Below are positions 23,401 to 37,600 of a DNA stretch of 64,000 bases, piece by piece. The notes beneath the pieces are model-generated. The model was not told where the DNA came from. It worked only from the letters and a program-made list of their open reading frames with translations, and did not search any database. Made by a program: the position numbers and the translations under genes. Location: contig NC_133235.1 in assembly GCF_040436345.1 (NCBI RefSeq), forward strand, positions 17,260,660 to 17,324,659, written 5' to 3'. The stretch's first letter is position 1; every line of letters starts with the position of its first letter. This DNA comes from Pagrus major. Lineage: Eukaryota; Chordata; Actinopteri; Spariformes; Sparidae.

Positions 23401-26400
23401 TTTTTGTTTTGGACAGAGCAGGAGAGGAATAGCAGATATGAAGGAAGCAGATTGATCCAGACATCAAAAGGGCATTGTTCACATTTGTAATATGAGTTAC
23501 TGTAGCTTCATTTTTCTCCCCCCTTTGGGCTGCATGTCTATATGCCTGTGTTCTTACTTAGGAATGTTCAAATTGATGTTAATACCAGAGTTGGTTAGAG
23601 AGGGACATAGTTTTCATTCTACCACTAAATGAAAAAGGGCTGTATGGAAAATGATCCAGCCAAAGAAAATTCGGGGAAAGAGCTGTCTGCGTGTGATCTA
23701 CACCAGGCAGCCGGAGCTTTACAGTCGAGCTGCACAGACATAAACCATAGGTCTGCTGCAATTAACATCCTCTTAATTACTATTGGTCTGACAGACCTTT
23801 ATTTAGTTCTGCTTACTGTAATTTGTGTGGCGCGAAATATAAAAAGCAATGACTGGGGGATGCAACTTGTATTATTGAGATGTTTTCCAGGACTATGATT
23901 GTATGCACTTATGAGATATTGGGAAAGTAGGTCATGCATCCATTCACTTCATTCTTTTTATTTGCAGATTAAAGTTTATATCAGACTTCAAATTATAAGA
24001 AAAGCAAAATAGAATAAATGTTGGTTGATATTTATGTTTTTATTTTGTATAATTTTGGATTAATCTTGGTGCGAACTGGTAAATTTGGAGTTATCTGAGT
24101 GAGTCTGACAGGCATATGTCTGTCCATGTGTGTGTGTTTGTGCGCACTGATGACATCAGCACTAATGGACCTGTCTGCTTGCTTTCAACTCTTCTGTGCC
24201 AGCTGCCCCGGCTAAAAATAAAGGTTACAAGGAAACTCACAAGAACAGTGAGGCATACAGAATCCATTTAAGTGACATCTGAAGATAAACTTGGGCAAAT
24301 GCATCATATGTTTTTCATGTTGCATTGCCACTGTTGCAGTGTGTCTAACCTTGTGTGTCTTTATTCCTTATAGAGATGTTTTCTTGGTTGTCCTTTGGCA
24401 CAGAGGACAGTGTCCAAGAAGAGTGAAATGAATCAGTGTTTTCTGCAGGCACTTTGGGTTTTGAGGTGCATATTGATTCTGAGCAACAAGAAAATGTGTA
24501 TTAGCATTTTTTCCAGGAAAACTAAAGGATTACATTTTTGTGTGGTGAGAAAATATTTACTTTAGTATTAGTATAGTTTAAGATAGTCAGTGCATGTCAT
24601 GTTGGTTGAGATCTTTTGGAAAGAGGTTAGGACCAGTTGTGCAGGGATGTGTTTCAGAAGTAGGATCATCTTGAGGAAAACTGCCAAATTGAATGCCGAC
24701 AGATAAATAGATCCAGAAATCTTCTCTCTTCTCTTTGCAAGTTTGGGATTTATAGCACTGTAAGTGACTGATAGAATTCTTCTCAGCAGGGGAGGGAAAC
24801 CATAGCCTTTTTTGGCATTTTTGTTTTATGAAAGTAGTGGCAGTTAGATAGCTTTTAAATCCTGGGGTCAACACAAGCTTACATCATGACCGGCGATGAT
24901 AAAGAGTGGTGACTGTGTGCCTTATTTGGTCTGTCGGGATGCTGGCTGCACACTGTGTTATGGTAATAGATTGCTCAGATACAAATATTGATCTTGGTGG
25001 TGTTTTCTGTTAATACAATTCTTTGACTTTTCCGGGTTGTATAGTGAGGGGAAGGGGGGCTTGGAGCAGAACCAGCAGAGGAGAATGAGAGAGGAGGTAA
25101 GGGAGAGAGAAATAGAGACAGAGTGAATCAGATGCGGAGTGAGAGAAATCAGAACCCTCCCACAGGAAACCGAGCTAAACTCCTCTTCTCCTTGTATGGT
25201 AAAAATTCCCCCAAAAGCCACAGGATCGCCTTGGGAGTAGAGTCAAAGTCCTGCTAAGTATAAATCACAAAGCCATGGGAATGGTGGAACAGATTAGAGT
25301 GTGCATGAGCTCTACCATGAAGACGACAACTAGTACAGTTTTAGTAGTCTTAAGTGCTTCATGTCATGCAAGTGACATGTGGACACTGATGTTACAGTTC
25401 AGTCTCCAATGATGCCACTGTTAGATCAGTTTTACACACCACACATGTATTTGTTAAAGAAATCGTTGTAAAGGGACGATCTTTGACATCTTATATTGCA
25501 AAATTCGCTTGAGCAACACCTGCACATTTATCAAGTATGTAACACCTATGTGATTCACTGACTCACAGTGTACTCAAACAAGCCCATTTGGCAACGAGAG
25601 TGAACACACGTCAGCTCTGCTCTTAGGCTTCTGCACAAACATGTTCATTAACTACGCAATCACATCCAGTGATCCCAAACTACAGCCCCACACACACAAA
25701 TACTGTGTATGTGTGTATGGTGGTGGCTGAGGGAAGTGGCAGACTGTTATATTTGGCTCTGTAGCTCAGTCCAGTTGTATCTACGACTTCTGACAATGTC
25801 TAGACTCCATCTTACGAGCCAAGGGATCAGGGATCTGTCACTCTGATGGGACACAGTTGTCATGCTGCTGAAAGGCTTTTCACGGCAACGAGGGGGTGGT
25901 GTTTTTGGAAGAAAATAAACCGGGATGGTAGTCAGTCATCACTCATAGTATTGATTTTTTTTCTGTCCCTGCTTCAATTACCTCAATATTTACCCTTATC
26001 AAATGTCAATGCTCCCAAAACTGCCCAGCTGTTCATTTGTATTATTTTATATGTCTTATCCTTCATCACTTTAGATCCCGGCCTCTGTTCACAATGCACA
26101 GAGGTGAAAAGTACCAGCAGTTAGTGTGCTTAAGCAAGTTATTTTAATGGTAAGCCTGTGCTGCCTCAATAAATTCTCCAGTGGCTTTGTGTATTGTAAT
26201 ACACTAACATATCACTCAGTGGTATATTTTTAGATATATGAAGCAGAGTCGTTTCTACTTATGTTTCAGGAGACTTTTCACCTCTGGTGAAGTCAGGATT
26301 TGTTTCTTGGGGGCCGTTTAAGATGTTCACATCAGCAGTTATAATCAGTTAGATGATCTAGTTAGTCAAGTTTCAGTGTAAATTTAGGATATGGGTCATA

Positions 26401-26600
26401 TCAGCGGTTATGACAGTGAAGATTTGCTCAAATGCAGTGCAGCAGAATAAGTGTCTGAGTTCAATTTTAGTGGATTTAAACACACGGATTTGCATTTATT
26501 CAGTGGAAACACATAATGAGTTGCTGGCTGTGTAAGATTCACAACAAGAGGTGGATAAGAAAGGATATGAAAGCCTGCTAACTGATGGCACAAAGTATGT
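23401..26600. other. Intergenic region between tpm4 and ap1m1, left part
   Basis: No gene is supported. Open frames of 60-95 codons on both strands have no recognisable product. I see no clear repeat or conserved motif cluster, although distal tpm4 control elements could lie here. Confidence 0.55.
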
Positions 26601-26879
26601 GGAAAGGCTGTCAATACTTGTTGAATATATTTATTGGTTTCCATATTTATCCACAATATATAAGGACACAAAAAGCAAAAACAAAAGAGACATATAGACA
26701 CAAACACAGAAGGAAAACAATTAAGGAAAAAAACAAATGAAAAACAACAACAAAACCTCTATGTATATAATTCATAACTCTGTAATGCATAAACCACATT
26801 TCTTCATCAGAAAGTACAGAGTTGATCCGGTAACTTGGTTTCTGAATAGTGCATAAAGCATCCACATTTTACTTGGACT

Positions 26880-27110
26880 GTCTGTTTGGGATTTTTAGTA
26901 GCATACGTCAGTTTTTCCATGGCCAGGCAGCTTGAGAGGCTATTCAGCCATTGATTAATAGTTTGTGCTTTGGATTTTTTTTCCCATTGAAAAGCAATGC
27001 AATACTTTGCCGGGAGGAGACAAATACTGACAAGTTTTAGCTAAGAAGCGAGTTAAAGAATCAATTTCAGACAAGGTCTGTGTTATTTTTAACCAGAAAA
27101 AAATAACAGA
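26880..27110 (-). pseudogene. Decayed L1-like LINE, ORF2 C-terminal fragment
   Basis: The - strand from about 27010 to 26890 reads YCIAFQWEKKSKAQTINQWL followed by NSLSSCLAMEKLTYATKNP, with no stop. This matches the pattern at the very C-terminus of L1-clade ORF2 proteins (a W-x-K segment, then INQWL...LAMEKLTY). Just upstream another frame reads FLAKTCQYLSPPGK, so a frameshift separates them. The reverse transcriptase domain is absent. It is a 5'-truncated, dead retrotransposon copy. Confidence 0.6.
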
Positions 27111-28480
27111 AACGTCACCTGCTACATCCACATACAATGCACCCCTCCTCTGAGCTACTGTTACTGGATTATGTTAATTCAAATCTGTGTAAAATACTTT
27201 TGTGTTCTTGTGGTATGGGCTTGTTTTTTGTGGCCTTGGCTGTGTCATTTTGTTACAATTTGTAGAAATCTTAATGCTACAATATAAAATGATACTTGAC
27301 ACAGTAGTCTGCTTCTAACTTTTGCCGCAGTCGTTTGTGGAAGGTCCTTTCCTGGTAACATGACTACCCCCTTGTGCACAAAGTAAAATCTATCAAGAAA
27401 TGTTTTCAGAGTTTGGTGTGGAAAGACTTGACTGGCCTGCAGAGAGCTGTGAGTACAAACTCATCAAACACCTTTGAGGTAAACTTGAATGCTGACTGTC
27501 ATCCAGACATTATTGCCAAACATCAGGGCCAAACCTCACTAACACTCTTGTGGCTGAGTGGGAACAAATTCCTGTTTCAAGGTTCCAAAATCATGTAGAA
27601 AGACTGAAGACGGACACTGGTGGCAACAGAAGTGACATTAAGTAATACAAATTTAAAATCTTTAAAAATTAGTCTGATATGCACACTCCAAGGAAAATGT
27701 GATTAAATTTCTTCGTAGTCACTTGATTTATTTAATAGTCTTTGCTCTCTTTGATATTTTTATTCTTGTTTGTGTTTCTTCAGATTATAGCTTAACTGCA
27801 TATGGTTATATTTGTGTTTGTCCCACATGATATTCCATTCACCACAACCTTATGAGGTTTCATTGCATTTTTATCTGAACAGCTGAGCAGTGACGCTTAC
27901 AAACTGTGTGGTGCAGATCAGCCATGCATCCAGTAGGGGGTGCTACAGGATAAAAACATAAAAAACAATGTTGATGACAGCAAAGACACAGGTTACTGTA
28001 ACACTACTCAGAAATCCTGGATGCTTCTAAGACTGCTTGAAATTTTTGAAGAACATGTGTCCATTGAAGAAATGCAAACTTAAGACTCTATTTGAACCTA
28101 TTTCTGATCTATCCAGTGTGTTCTTTCAGAATAAATGAACATTGCACTTCAGATCATTCACTCCTCTAAATTCATATTTACAACACATTGATGATGTTAC
28201 ACACCATTCTGTATACTGGTATAAATGTCATTACATCCTCCAAACTTTCATTTTTGTCTGATGTTGTGTCTATATGGTAAAACATCAGCCATTAATAACA
28301 GAGAGATCTTTGTGAAGAAATCTCTTGAAAATAAATATTTCAATATTTTTTTGTGGGTAATGTTATGGATTGAAAAGCACATTTGTCCTACTTCTGTCTG
28401 GAGCACTACACCCTCCCGTCCCATAGGGGGCGCTCGTCAGATGCATGGATGGTGTGTCGAATAAGGAAGGGTGGCTTTTC
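27111..28480. other. Intergenic region upstream of ap1m1
   Basis: AT-rich non-coding DNA without a gene that I can support. Nothing clear was recognised until the GC-richer stretch just before the ap1m1 start. Confidence 0.55.
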
Positions 28481-28600
28481 CTTTTCGGTATTATGAATGA
28501 AAGTCTGTCCTATGATTTTAGCCCAGAAATAGTAATAACCGACCGCTTTCAATAAGGTACTGATACAGAGCTGAACTAAGCTCGCGTTAATTAGTTCAAG
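28480..28600 (+). promoter_or_regulatory. ap1m1 5' UTR and likely core promoter
   Basis: The roughly 120 bases before the ap1m1 ATG lack a TATA box and contain CpGs ('aaccgaccgc', 'ctcgcgttaa'), as expected for a housekeeping promoter. The exact start site is not resolved. Confidence 0.35.
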
Positions 28601-31600
28601 ATGTCTGCGAGTGCGGTGTATGTCTTGGATTTAAAAGGAAAGGTAAGGTAACAGTGCTGCTGCTACTTTGCTAAGCTAACGTTAGCCTAGCCACCACATT
28701 CTTCATTGACAGATTATGATGTGGTTCAGTGTGCAGCAGGGTTGCTAACGTGTCATGGCTTTTTGATGCTGTGTTAAGGTTTCGGCTTGTGATTTAGACC
28801 AGAAAGATGCACCTAAAGCAAAGAGGTCGGTTTCATGTGATGAGTAAAACTGAAAAATACAAGGCCACGTAAAGCTACGCAAGAATAACGACGGATAAGC
28901 TGACTAACGAACTGGTGACCAGCTGTTAGCAGCAGCGAATGTGAAGAGGTTGCCGAAACTCCCCTAAAAAATCTTAAGTTTCACTTCTCATTGCTTCTTT
29001 GCAAGGCATTACATACATTTTGGTATACTCCTGCGGCCTGTTTTCAACCGTGAACGTCTTCTAGTTAATTCGGCGAATAAGTTATACATCGACATGCATT
29101 GAATTTAAGAAGCATCTCAAGTTTACAGTGTGTGCTTCTACCGCCCACAGCTCTGTCAGAGGTGTTAAACAGCTTAAGTAGCACCTGCATCACAGACAAG
29201 ACACGTTTTATGCCGAGGTAATATTGTAAAGGTGCTTTACTCAGGATTTAAATGTTAGATTTTTCCATCTAAAGTCCCTTTTGTTTGTACATAAAATGTA
29301 TCGAGTCAAAACTTATCTCCTAAATGAGTGTTTAAAGATTAACAAAAGTACTGGTGTGTGAGGGAAAACATATATAAATATAATAGAATTTGGCTATAAT
29401 GGAAATTTCCCTCCTTGGTTACTGCCAGCATCTTAACAACTATATAAATACTGTATATCATAATTTTGCTGCTACTGTTTATTTACAGTAACAGTGATAT
29501 TGCAAACTATACTAATACTATCTGTTCCTTTCAGGTCCTGGTATGCCGGAATTACCGGGGAGATGTGGACATGTCAGAGATCGAGCACTTCATGACCCTT
29601 CTGATGGACAAAGAGGAGGAGGGGACACTCTCTCCCATCCTGGCTCATGGAGGAGTCCGTTTCATGTGGATTAAACACAATAACCTCTACTGTATCCTTC
29701 TTGTTCCTGAATGATATTTGTACCTAAGCATCTCTTCAATACTTGGTATTATGTTTATTTTGCTGATTGGGTTTTCAAATCTTGAAGTTAAATTTCTTAA
29801 CAAACATCACACCAGTGGTTGCAACATCCAAGAAAAATGCGAGCGTCTCGCTGGTTTTCTCCTTCTTGTACAAAATCGTCCAGGTAGGGTTGAAAGCTCT
29901 TACCTGCGTTGGTCTACAGCAGATTTAGATGACTAACAAAGCCATGCACTCTATATTTACAGTGATGGACAAACATAGTTATAAAAACATGTTTGTGTTC
30001 TTCAGGTTTTTTCAGAATACTTCAAAGAATTGGAAGAAGAGAGCATTAGAGATAACTTTGTCATCATATACGAGCTGATGGATGAGCTGATGGACTTCGG
30101 CTATCCTCAGACCACAGACAGCAAGATTCTGCAAGAGTGAGTACCCTCTTAGCCCCAGTCTCACCACAATTAACCTGATGTTACATTCATTTAAGGTGCA
30201 ACGAATGAATACAGCCATTTTTGATTAATCTTTGAGTTGTTTTCTGGCTGTTATTTCAGTCGATCCAATTTTATTTATTTTTTGTACAGCGTACAACGCT
30301 GTGGTACTGTACTGCTAACGTCGTACTTAGACCCTCGATCTGAATAAGGAAAAACTCCCCCCTAAATAAACCCTTTAACATGAGAAAAGACGGAAACCTC
30401 AGGAAGAGATAGAAGAGGGATCTCGCTCCTCCAGGAGGAACAGGCTTGCAACAGATGGCATGTGTACCTAATAGATCAGTGAAAAAATCACAATATGTAA
30501 TGTAAAAAGTTTGGTGAAAAATACAGCTATATAAGAGGAAGGGAAAGAAGAGTCTATTTTATAACATGTCATATAATGTGCAACATGGTAAAACTGGATC
30601 TCTGCAAATAACCCATCTCCGAGGAGCAGTGATATCAGTGGGGTGAGGTGTGTGCACAGACCCCAAAGGGCGCTAAGGGCGCACTCACACTTGGCCCGGT
30701 TGCTCCATACCATGCCGAAGCACGATTGTCCCTCCTCCCCAGCCCCCCACTGGCCTGAACTCGCATTGCTCCGGCTGCAACCGGGCCTGACTTCAGTTAC
30801 CTCATGTACAAATGTCGTCATGTCGTAGCGCGGTCACTGCACAATTGAGAACAACAAAGAGAACATGACTTTACTGGGCTTTTTTTGGCTTTTTTTGTGT
30901 CATTTTGCTCATAGACACCCTCTCACATTCCTGGATTTTTTGATTATGCAAGGCGGCGTAATACACATGATTATACTTCATGTCCACATTGCGCACCCGT
31001 GCTTGTGTTCGAGCATGAGCAACCATACCAGACTACAGAGCAGCGTCTTTCACTCAGCCTCCATCATAAAAAAATACTTTTTCTTTTGTAGAATAAAGGG
31101 ACTACAACATGCGCTTCATAGCACCATTCTGTATGTAGAATGACAACTAAATGAAACTTGAACTTAATATCTTACAGTCAATCAAAAACCCAAATTCATT
31201 GTTAACATTACATTCATTTAGCTGATGTTTTCATCCAAAGCAAGTTATAAAGAACGTCAAATCTGCTGAATTCCTTTAAGCACTTAATTTTAACAATTAT
31301 TTGAAACAATTAAAAGGCTGCAAATCATAACAGTTGAAAAGCTTTAATTAACAAGTTCGGTATTTTTACCTGGTATTCAACATTACCAAAATTGTCAGTG
31401 TTAATTATGTGTTAATCAGCTGAAATCAGGGGTTTTACAAATCCGTGTAGCACAACGTGTCAATCCAGCTTTCTACTGGTGTGAAGATCTTATACGCTGA
31501 TTGCTATGTAGCCGTTAAATCAGGTTACTCCTTTCACCTTTGTTGTACTGTAAATGACCGTTAAAACTTACAGTACTGTGGTTGACGCAGACACGTAGTA

Positions 31601-34600
31601 AGCTAACTCTGGATTTCCCCTAGTGTTCTGACTACTGCAATCAGTCAGACAGTCCTCCCTCGGTAACCATGAGACTCTCTGTTTTCCTTTGATGCTTTCT
31701 GGGAACTCACCACTGCAGACAGTCGATTTCCCCTTTTTTCTGTTTTTTGCCTCAGTGTTTACATTTTTGTCTCTCAGATACATAACCCAGGAGGGGCACA
31801 AGCTAGACACTGGCGCCCCGCGACCCCCTGCCACAGTAACCAACGCCGTCTCCTGGAGGTCAGAGGGCATCAAGTACAGGAAGAATGAGGTCTTCCTGGA
31901 CGTCATTGAGTCAGTCAACCTCCTGGTAGGAACTCCTTGTTTTAGAAGCGCTGTGTTGCTTAAGGAAAGCCAGTCACAGTTTTTGTAAACTTCCTCCCCG
32001 TGTGCGTCACAACAATAGTGGGCTGATGTTGCTGTATTTCTGCACACTTTCTGTACGCTTTCTTTGGTGGGTTTCTCTGTCCCTTTGTGACCCCCTGACA
32101 CTGTAATCCCTTTTTTTTCAGGTTAGTGCCAATGGTAATGTTCTACGTAGTGAGATCGTTGGCTCCATTAAGATGCGTGTCTTCCTGTCTGGAATGCCTG
32201 AGTTGCGTTTGGGCCTTAATGACAAGGTTCTGTTTGAAAACACTGGACGTGAGTTCTCTCTTGCAGCAGATTTCGGTCATATTGTATTAAAAATGGTGAT
32301 GAAGGTTCTCAGTCATCCAGGTCATGGTAAACCTAGGTGTTGTTTCAGTTTCTTGAACACGTTTCACCTCTCATCCAAGCGGCTTCTTCAGTTCTAACCA
32401 ATTGTATTAAAAAGTGATTCAGTAAATTGAGGCGCTGCCTAATGGAGTTTTGATTATAATTAATTACCCTTTCAAAGAATACAACAGTGAAAATCAGACA
32501 GATGTTCTTGGCACTTACTGCCTTGTCCATCTGTCCCCTCATGCTGATTGGAAAAACCTTTTAAAGTTATTTGCAAATTCAGTTTGACCTAGTTCTGATT
32601 TACACAAGTTAATGCAATGCAGGTTCACTCTTCTTATATTTTTATTTCTCCTTTTTAAAATGATCTGTTTTGTTTCTTTTATCTTGTAGGTGGGAAGAGT
32701 AAATCAGTAGAGCTGGAGGATGTCAAGTTTCATCAGTGTGTCCGTCTGTCTCGCTTCGAGAATGACCGTACCATCTCCTTCATTCCTCCAGACGGAGAGT
32801 TTGAGCTCATGTCTTACCGCCTCAACACTCACGTGAGTACTGTGGATCAGACACCTTCCAGCCCCTTTTGTATTCTTCCAACAGGGTCTGGTAGTTCCAC
32901 AGACCGACGCATAACAAGAGTAAGGTGTGAAATAACACATGCCAAGCACAAAATCATAACACACTCGCAAGTGATTTTCTGAGATGATATCAGTTAAGTT
33001 CCTTTGGTTCTTGTAGCCTTTTAAAATGTGCCTGCTCTCATATATGGTCATTACAGGCCGCCATATCAACCAAAAACCCCCTTATACTGCCTCTCCAAGG
33101 CTGGAATATTGCACCGTTATTCCACTTCGCCGTCTGTATGAAAGTTACAGAGGCAGAATGGGGGGGGACAGTTTCGTTCCGCCTCTGATCTGCCAGCAGA
33201 AGTAAAAACAGAGGTGAATTGACGTCTGTGTGAAAGTGTAAGCTGGCAGGGTGTGACATTTTGATGACCTTCACAGGCCAACAACTAAACAGATCCTTCA
33301 CTGGATGTTGCTCAAAATAAAAGAACCTTCAAAATAAAAGAAAAATGTCCCACACTTTAACCCACAAAGCAACGTGACAAGACCAGATAACAGTAATGTG
33401 ATAGCAGGTAGTGTGTCTGATAACTAATATGAAGAAAAAATGCTGAATTTATACGTGGAAAAGTGGCTGTCACCCTGTCTGTCCCACCCCCTTCTCATCA
33501 TACTGAGCAGCGAGAGCCAAGCAGCTCCTGCCGTTTACTGGCACTGATAATGCAACGTGATTTTGAGCAAAAAACTTTAACTCACAATGTCTTTGTCGCC
33601 TTCCACTTTTGTGTTGTTGTAGTTACTGTCTTTGGCAATTTATATAAAATTAATATCACCGCGACTGTCAGCCCTCTTCGATGAACATCCCCCCTTCAAA
33701 ACAGCATCCCTCTTTGGGAGTGAGAGCCAGATAAGGTCCGCTATTTACTGATGGCGATAATGTGATGTAATTTCGAACAAAAACGTATCTTTGTCACTTT
33801 CCACGATGCATGGTGGGTCAGGATCTCAATCACAACACATTAAAACAACATCCATATGATTATTAAATGCCGAGACATTTGTAGATTTACAGATAGAAAC
33901 GCACACACACACAAAAAAAATTCATAGATGGCAAGGTTATGATGTGTACCATCACGCCTCTTTTGTTACCGCAACACCAGCATGCTATATAAAGTGACAC
34001 ACTGGGGTGGCGTTATGCCAGCGCTGGTTGATTCAGTGTAAAAAAACAAAGGCGGTGTAGTGGCGAGCCTTCGTTGCTACGGTGTTACGGAATCTCTGTT
34101 TAAAAAGGGCTAATGAGTCAGCTGTAGGAAACACAGGCAGCTAATGTATTTGGAGTCACCAGACTACAGGGTACTATGCAAGGCTGGGCACAGTCCCACA
34201 GTTGAGCTCATAATGCGTCATCTTTGTTCACTTCTTTTATTTGAATGAGGTTTTACTTTTTTAATTTAGAAGAAACTCCAATAAGAATTGAATCTCACAG
34301 CCCTTCTTACTGACTCTCTTTTGAGTTACCACAACATTTTTGTCCATGCTGCTCACTCGCACAACTAACGTAGTTTGCCAGATAATGTATTGAAATGTAT
34401 ACAGATATACAGATATAATGTATTATTTATAACAATAATGTTGTTTTGCTGAAGTCTGAAATCTCTACAGCGATGGCGAGTGTGTCACAATCGTCAAATT
34501 TATGGAAAATACGCCAGGTTAAAATAAACTTTCCTTTAACCACTGACTAGACCATCAATTCAACAGTGTGTGAAATAAATTGTGATAAAAGCAGGCGAAT

Positions 34601-37600
34601 CATGAACATATACGACAGTATATAAACTACGATAATGACTCGAGCACATGTGGTGTTCCATGTTTCATGTTTTTTTTTCTGGCCTTATAAGTGAAGCAGT
34701 CCACCAAAGTAACTTCAGCCAGTTTCTCTATGGTGTCTGGTAAATATTTACAAAAATAATGAACAAAGATGTTTACAACAACTTTTTACAACAAGGCACA
34801 GTCGGTACAAGAACTAAATATTTGTACACAAAACTTCTAAACTGGAAACACCGAAAGAGATTGGGTCTCAGCCAAACCAGCCTCTTCTCAAGTGGGGCTG
34901 AATTGCATCATCATGAACCAGGCCTTTCACTTTATAAATCCCAACTGCATAGTTATAAAAGGAAGTTGAAAATCAAATATAATGAGTAATACAGGAGGCT
35001 GTAAGGAAGCACATTAGGTTAAAAAAGTTTAAACTGGCATCCAATTCTCACTAATATTTCACAATAGGGTTTCCAGTAAGCCTGTGAGAAGGGAAGTAGA
35101 ACAGTGGAGCAGAGGTCGTTCCAGCTTTAGCAAGCAGTAACTACCACAAAAAAATTTGAAATGAACTACCCAAGAAACAACAATTTTAAAAATGTAATGT
35201 TATTTAGATAAAATAAAAACAAGTGCAAGACTTGAAACCACAAAAGTTTACACATTTCTTCCTTATTTAAAGTGTTTCGACAATATGAAATCTATTTTAC
35301 ATGTAATTTAATTCAAACCTCACCAACATAGCAAGTGAGCCGCATTTTTTACATAAAAATCCAAAGGTTTGATCTGCATGATAGCCGATACACCCGATAC
35401 AAGTGTTTTGAATCTATACCTCTTTTGTTCTTCGTAATGCCTGAGTTCTCTCTCTCTCCCTCAATGTACTATAGAGGTAGATATATAGGCCAGCATTAGT
35501 TTATTGTGAAAAGATAAGTTTCTTTTTATATGTTGAAGACACAACGAAAAAACTAAAATTTGCTGTAGAGAAATGCAAAATGAACTTCTACGTAGTGTGT
35601 CCAACAGAAAGAAAATACAGATTACATTTTTTTAACTGTAAAATATAAGGCTCAGTATCCATATTGGTCACGATGACAAAAAAACCTGAGAAATTTGAAG
35701 GATGAACGTTTTTGTCCACGTTAAAACATTATTTAGCTGATACATTGTTAGTGGGTTATTTAAAACTCTCCAAATCTTATGAGGGGTGGATGTTATAAAA
35801 ATGTATCGGTAACTAATAGTGATTAGTTAAATATATTTATATCATGAATAAAATATAATTTCATAGATATTAAATACAAGTTAACTTTTAATATAAAACT
35901 ATTACTCACTGATTAGTTATATTTAGTTTTAAAATACATATGATGGCAACACTGAAGTTGATATATTAAGATTAGAACCCTTAAAGTGTAACTCTCGCCA
36001 AAATGCAACCTAGGCTTTTTTTGTGAATGTACTCGAGTCAAACCTTCGTGTAAAAGCATAATTACAACGAAAAAGCCACTTTTAAGATTTACCGTAGTTT
36101 CGTTTTTGGGTCAAAATCATTTTCAATTGCGTGCTAGGGGCAGCTGTATGGTAGCATCAAAATCGCTATTTTTAAAACACTAAGAAGACTCCACACAACA
36201 TGAAACTTTGCTCGTAGTATCACCAGGGTGCTCACATGAGCATTGAGAACATTGTTTGTGTACACAGAGTTTACTAAAAAGAAGGTTTTTGAACAACTCA
36301 TGGTAGCAGTAGCAGTAGCAGTAGTCGTCCTGCCAGTCGAGATGAGTCGATCCCCAAGTGCGGCGTAACATCGAGGAGAAAGCTCCATGTTACATCGGGG
36401 ATCGACACATCTCGACTGGCAGGACGGCGACGAGCGGAGCAAGCTACTTACTACAAGCTTTTGGTTTTAGATCAGACAGCTGTCTCTACCTGTCAGTTAT
36501 CCACCACACCAATCAGCGAACTCTGTGCTCGATTATCTTCACCTTGGTCGAAGAAACCATGACTTGTCCTTCTTCTCAATTCATGGTGAACATCATTGAT
36601 AATTCAGGCAAACTTTGCCTTTACATAAAATGTTTTGATTAATTTCATAGACTGACTCCACACCACGTTGTCATGGCCAGTCACAAACCTGTTGCGCAAC
36701 TACACAGCCTGTCAAGAGCCCTCCCAAGTTTGCGCAGATCTCACAACACTGATTCCACACAATACAAATTTAAGTATGTGACTACTTGCTGTTGTTGTTG
36801 GTAGTTTTGGAAACTGAGCAAATGTATGTTCTATTCCTAAACATTTTGTCGGTTCCTGTTGTAGTGACACCTGCCGTCCACTAGGTGGTGACTGTGTCAC
36901 GTGTTATTTAAACTGCCATGTGTGATAAATGGAATGGAGGCTCTTGTTTAAAATCTATTGTTTGCATCTTAGGTGAAGCCCTTGATCTGGATTGAATCTG
37001 TTATTGAGAAGCACTCCCACAGTCGGATCGAGTACATGATCAAGGTGGGTCAGTTGCCATGACATTTATCTCAGCATCGTTGTTGTTGTCATAAACACGC
37101 TGTCGTAATTATTCATAACAGAACAAGTAAAAAAAAGACTTGAGGTAAGTGCAGTAAATTATAATGATTTTCAGGGACTTTGGTCTTCCTTATATTTAGT
37201 GTCCTGTTCTCACACAACAAACCATGTTTAATGCTATAATTAAAACTATCATTAAGTTTTAATACCCTGTTCAGGCGGAACATCGTGTTAAACTTGACCT
37301 GCTTGTTTCTCGTCTCAGGCGAAGAGTCAGTTCAAGAGGCGTTCCACAGCCAACAACGTGGAGATCCACATTCCAGTGCCAACTGACGCTGACTCACCCA
37401 AATTCAAGACCACAGTGGGCAGCGTCAAGTGGGTGCCTGAGAACAGCGAGATCGTCTGGTCGATCAAGTCCTTCCCTGTGAGCAGAAAATATGACTCATG
37501 AGTATCATAAAGATGGTTAAAAATTGACTTATGTTTGTGTTTTTTGGTAACGCCAAAATAAGAATATGGGTTGCAGTTTTGGCTGCCACGATGTCAGTTT

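Larger units (their letters stand above)
32833..36972 (+). other. ap1m1 intron 7 (4.1 kb)
   Basis: Largely repeat-derived. 33040-34120 contains GC-rich segments and a degenerate direct repeat. 34630-35980 is AT-rich with nothing recognised. 35985-36600 is a dispersed element with a strong hairpin at 36326-36426. No exon is missed: the protein is complete across this junction. Confidence 0.7.

Noticed and set aside
23629-23898. 89-codon frame with a hydrophobic stretch resembling a membrane segment
   Set aside because: No relatives recognised, no supporting splice sites, and AT-rich chance frames of this size are expected.
31568-32101. 177-codon open frame on the - strand
   Set aside because: It lies opposite ap1m1 exon 5 and part of exon 6 surroundings. 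The conserved + strand exon explains the lack of stops, and the antisense protein has no recognisable features.
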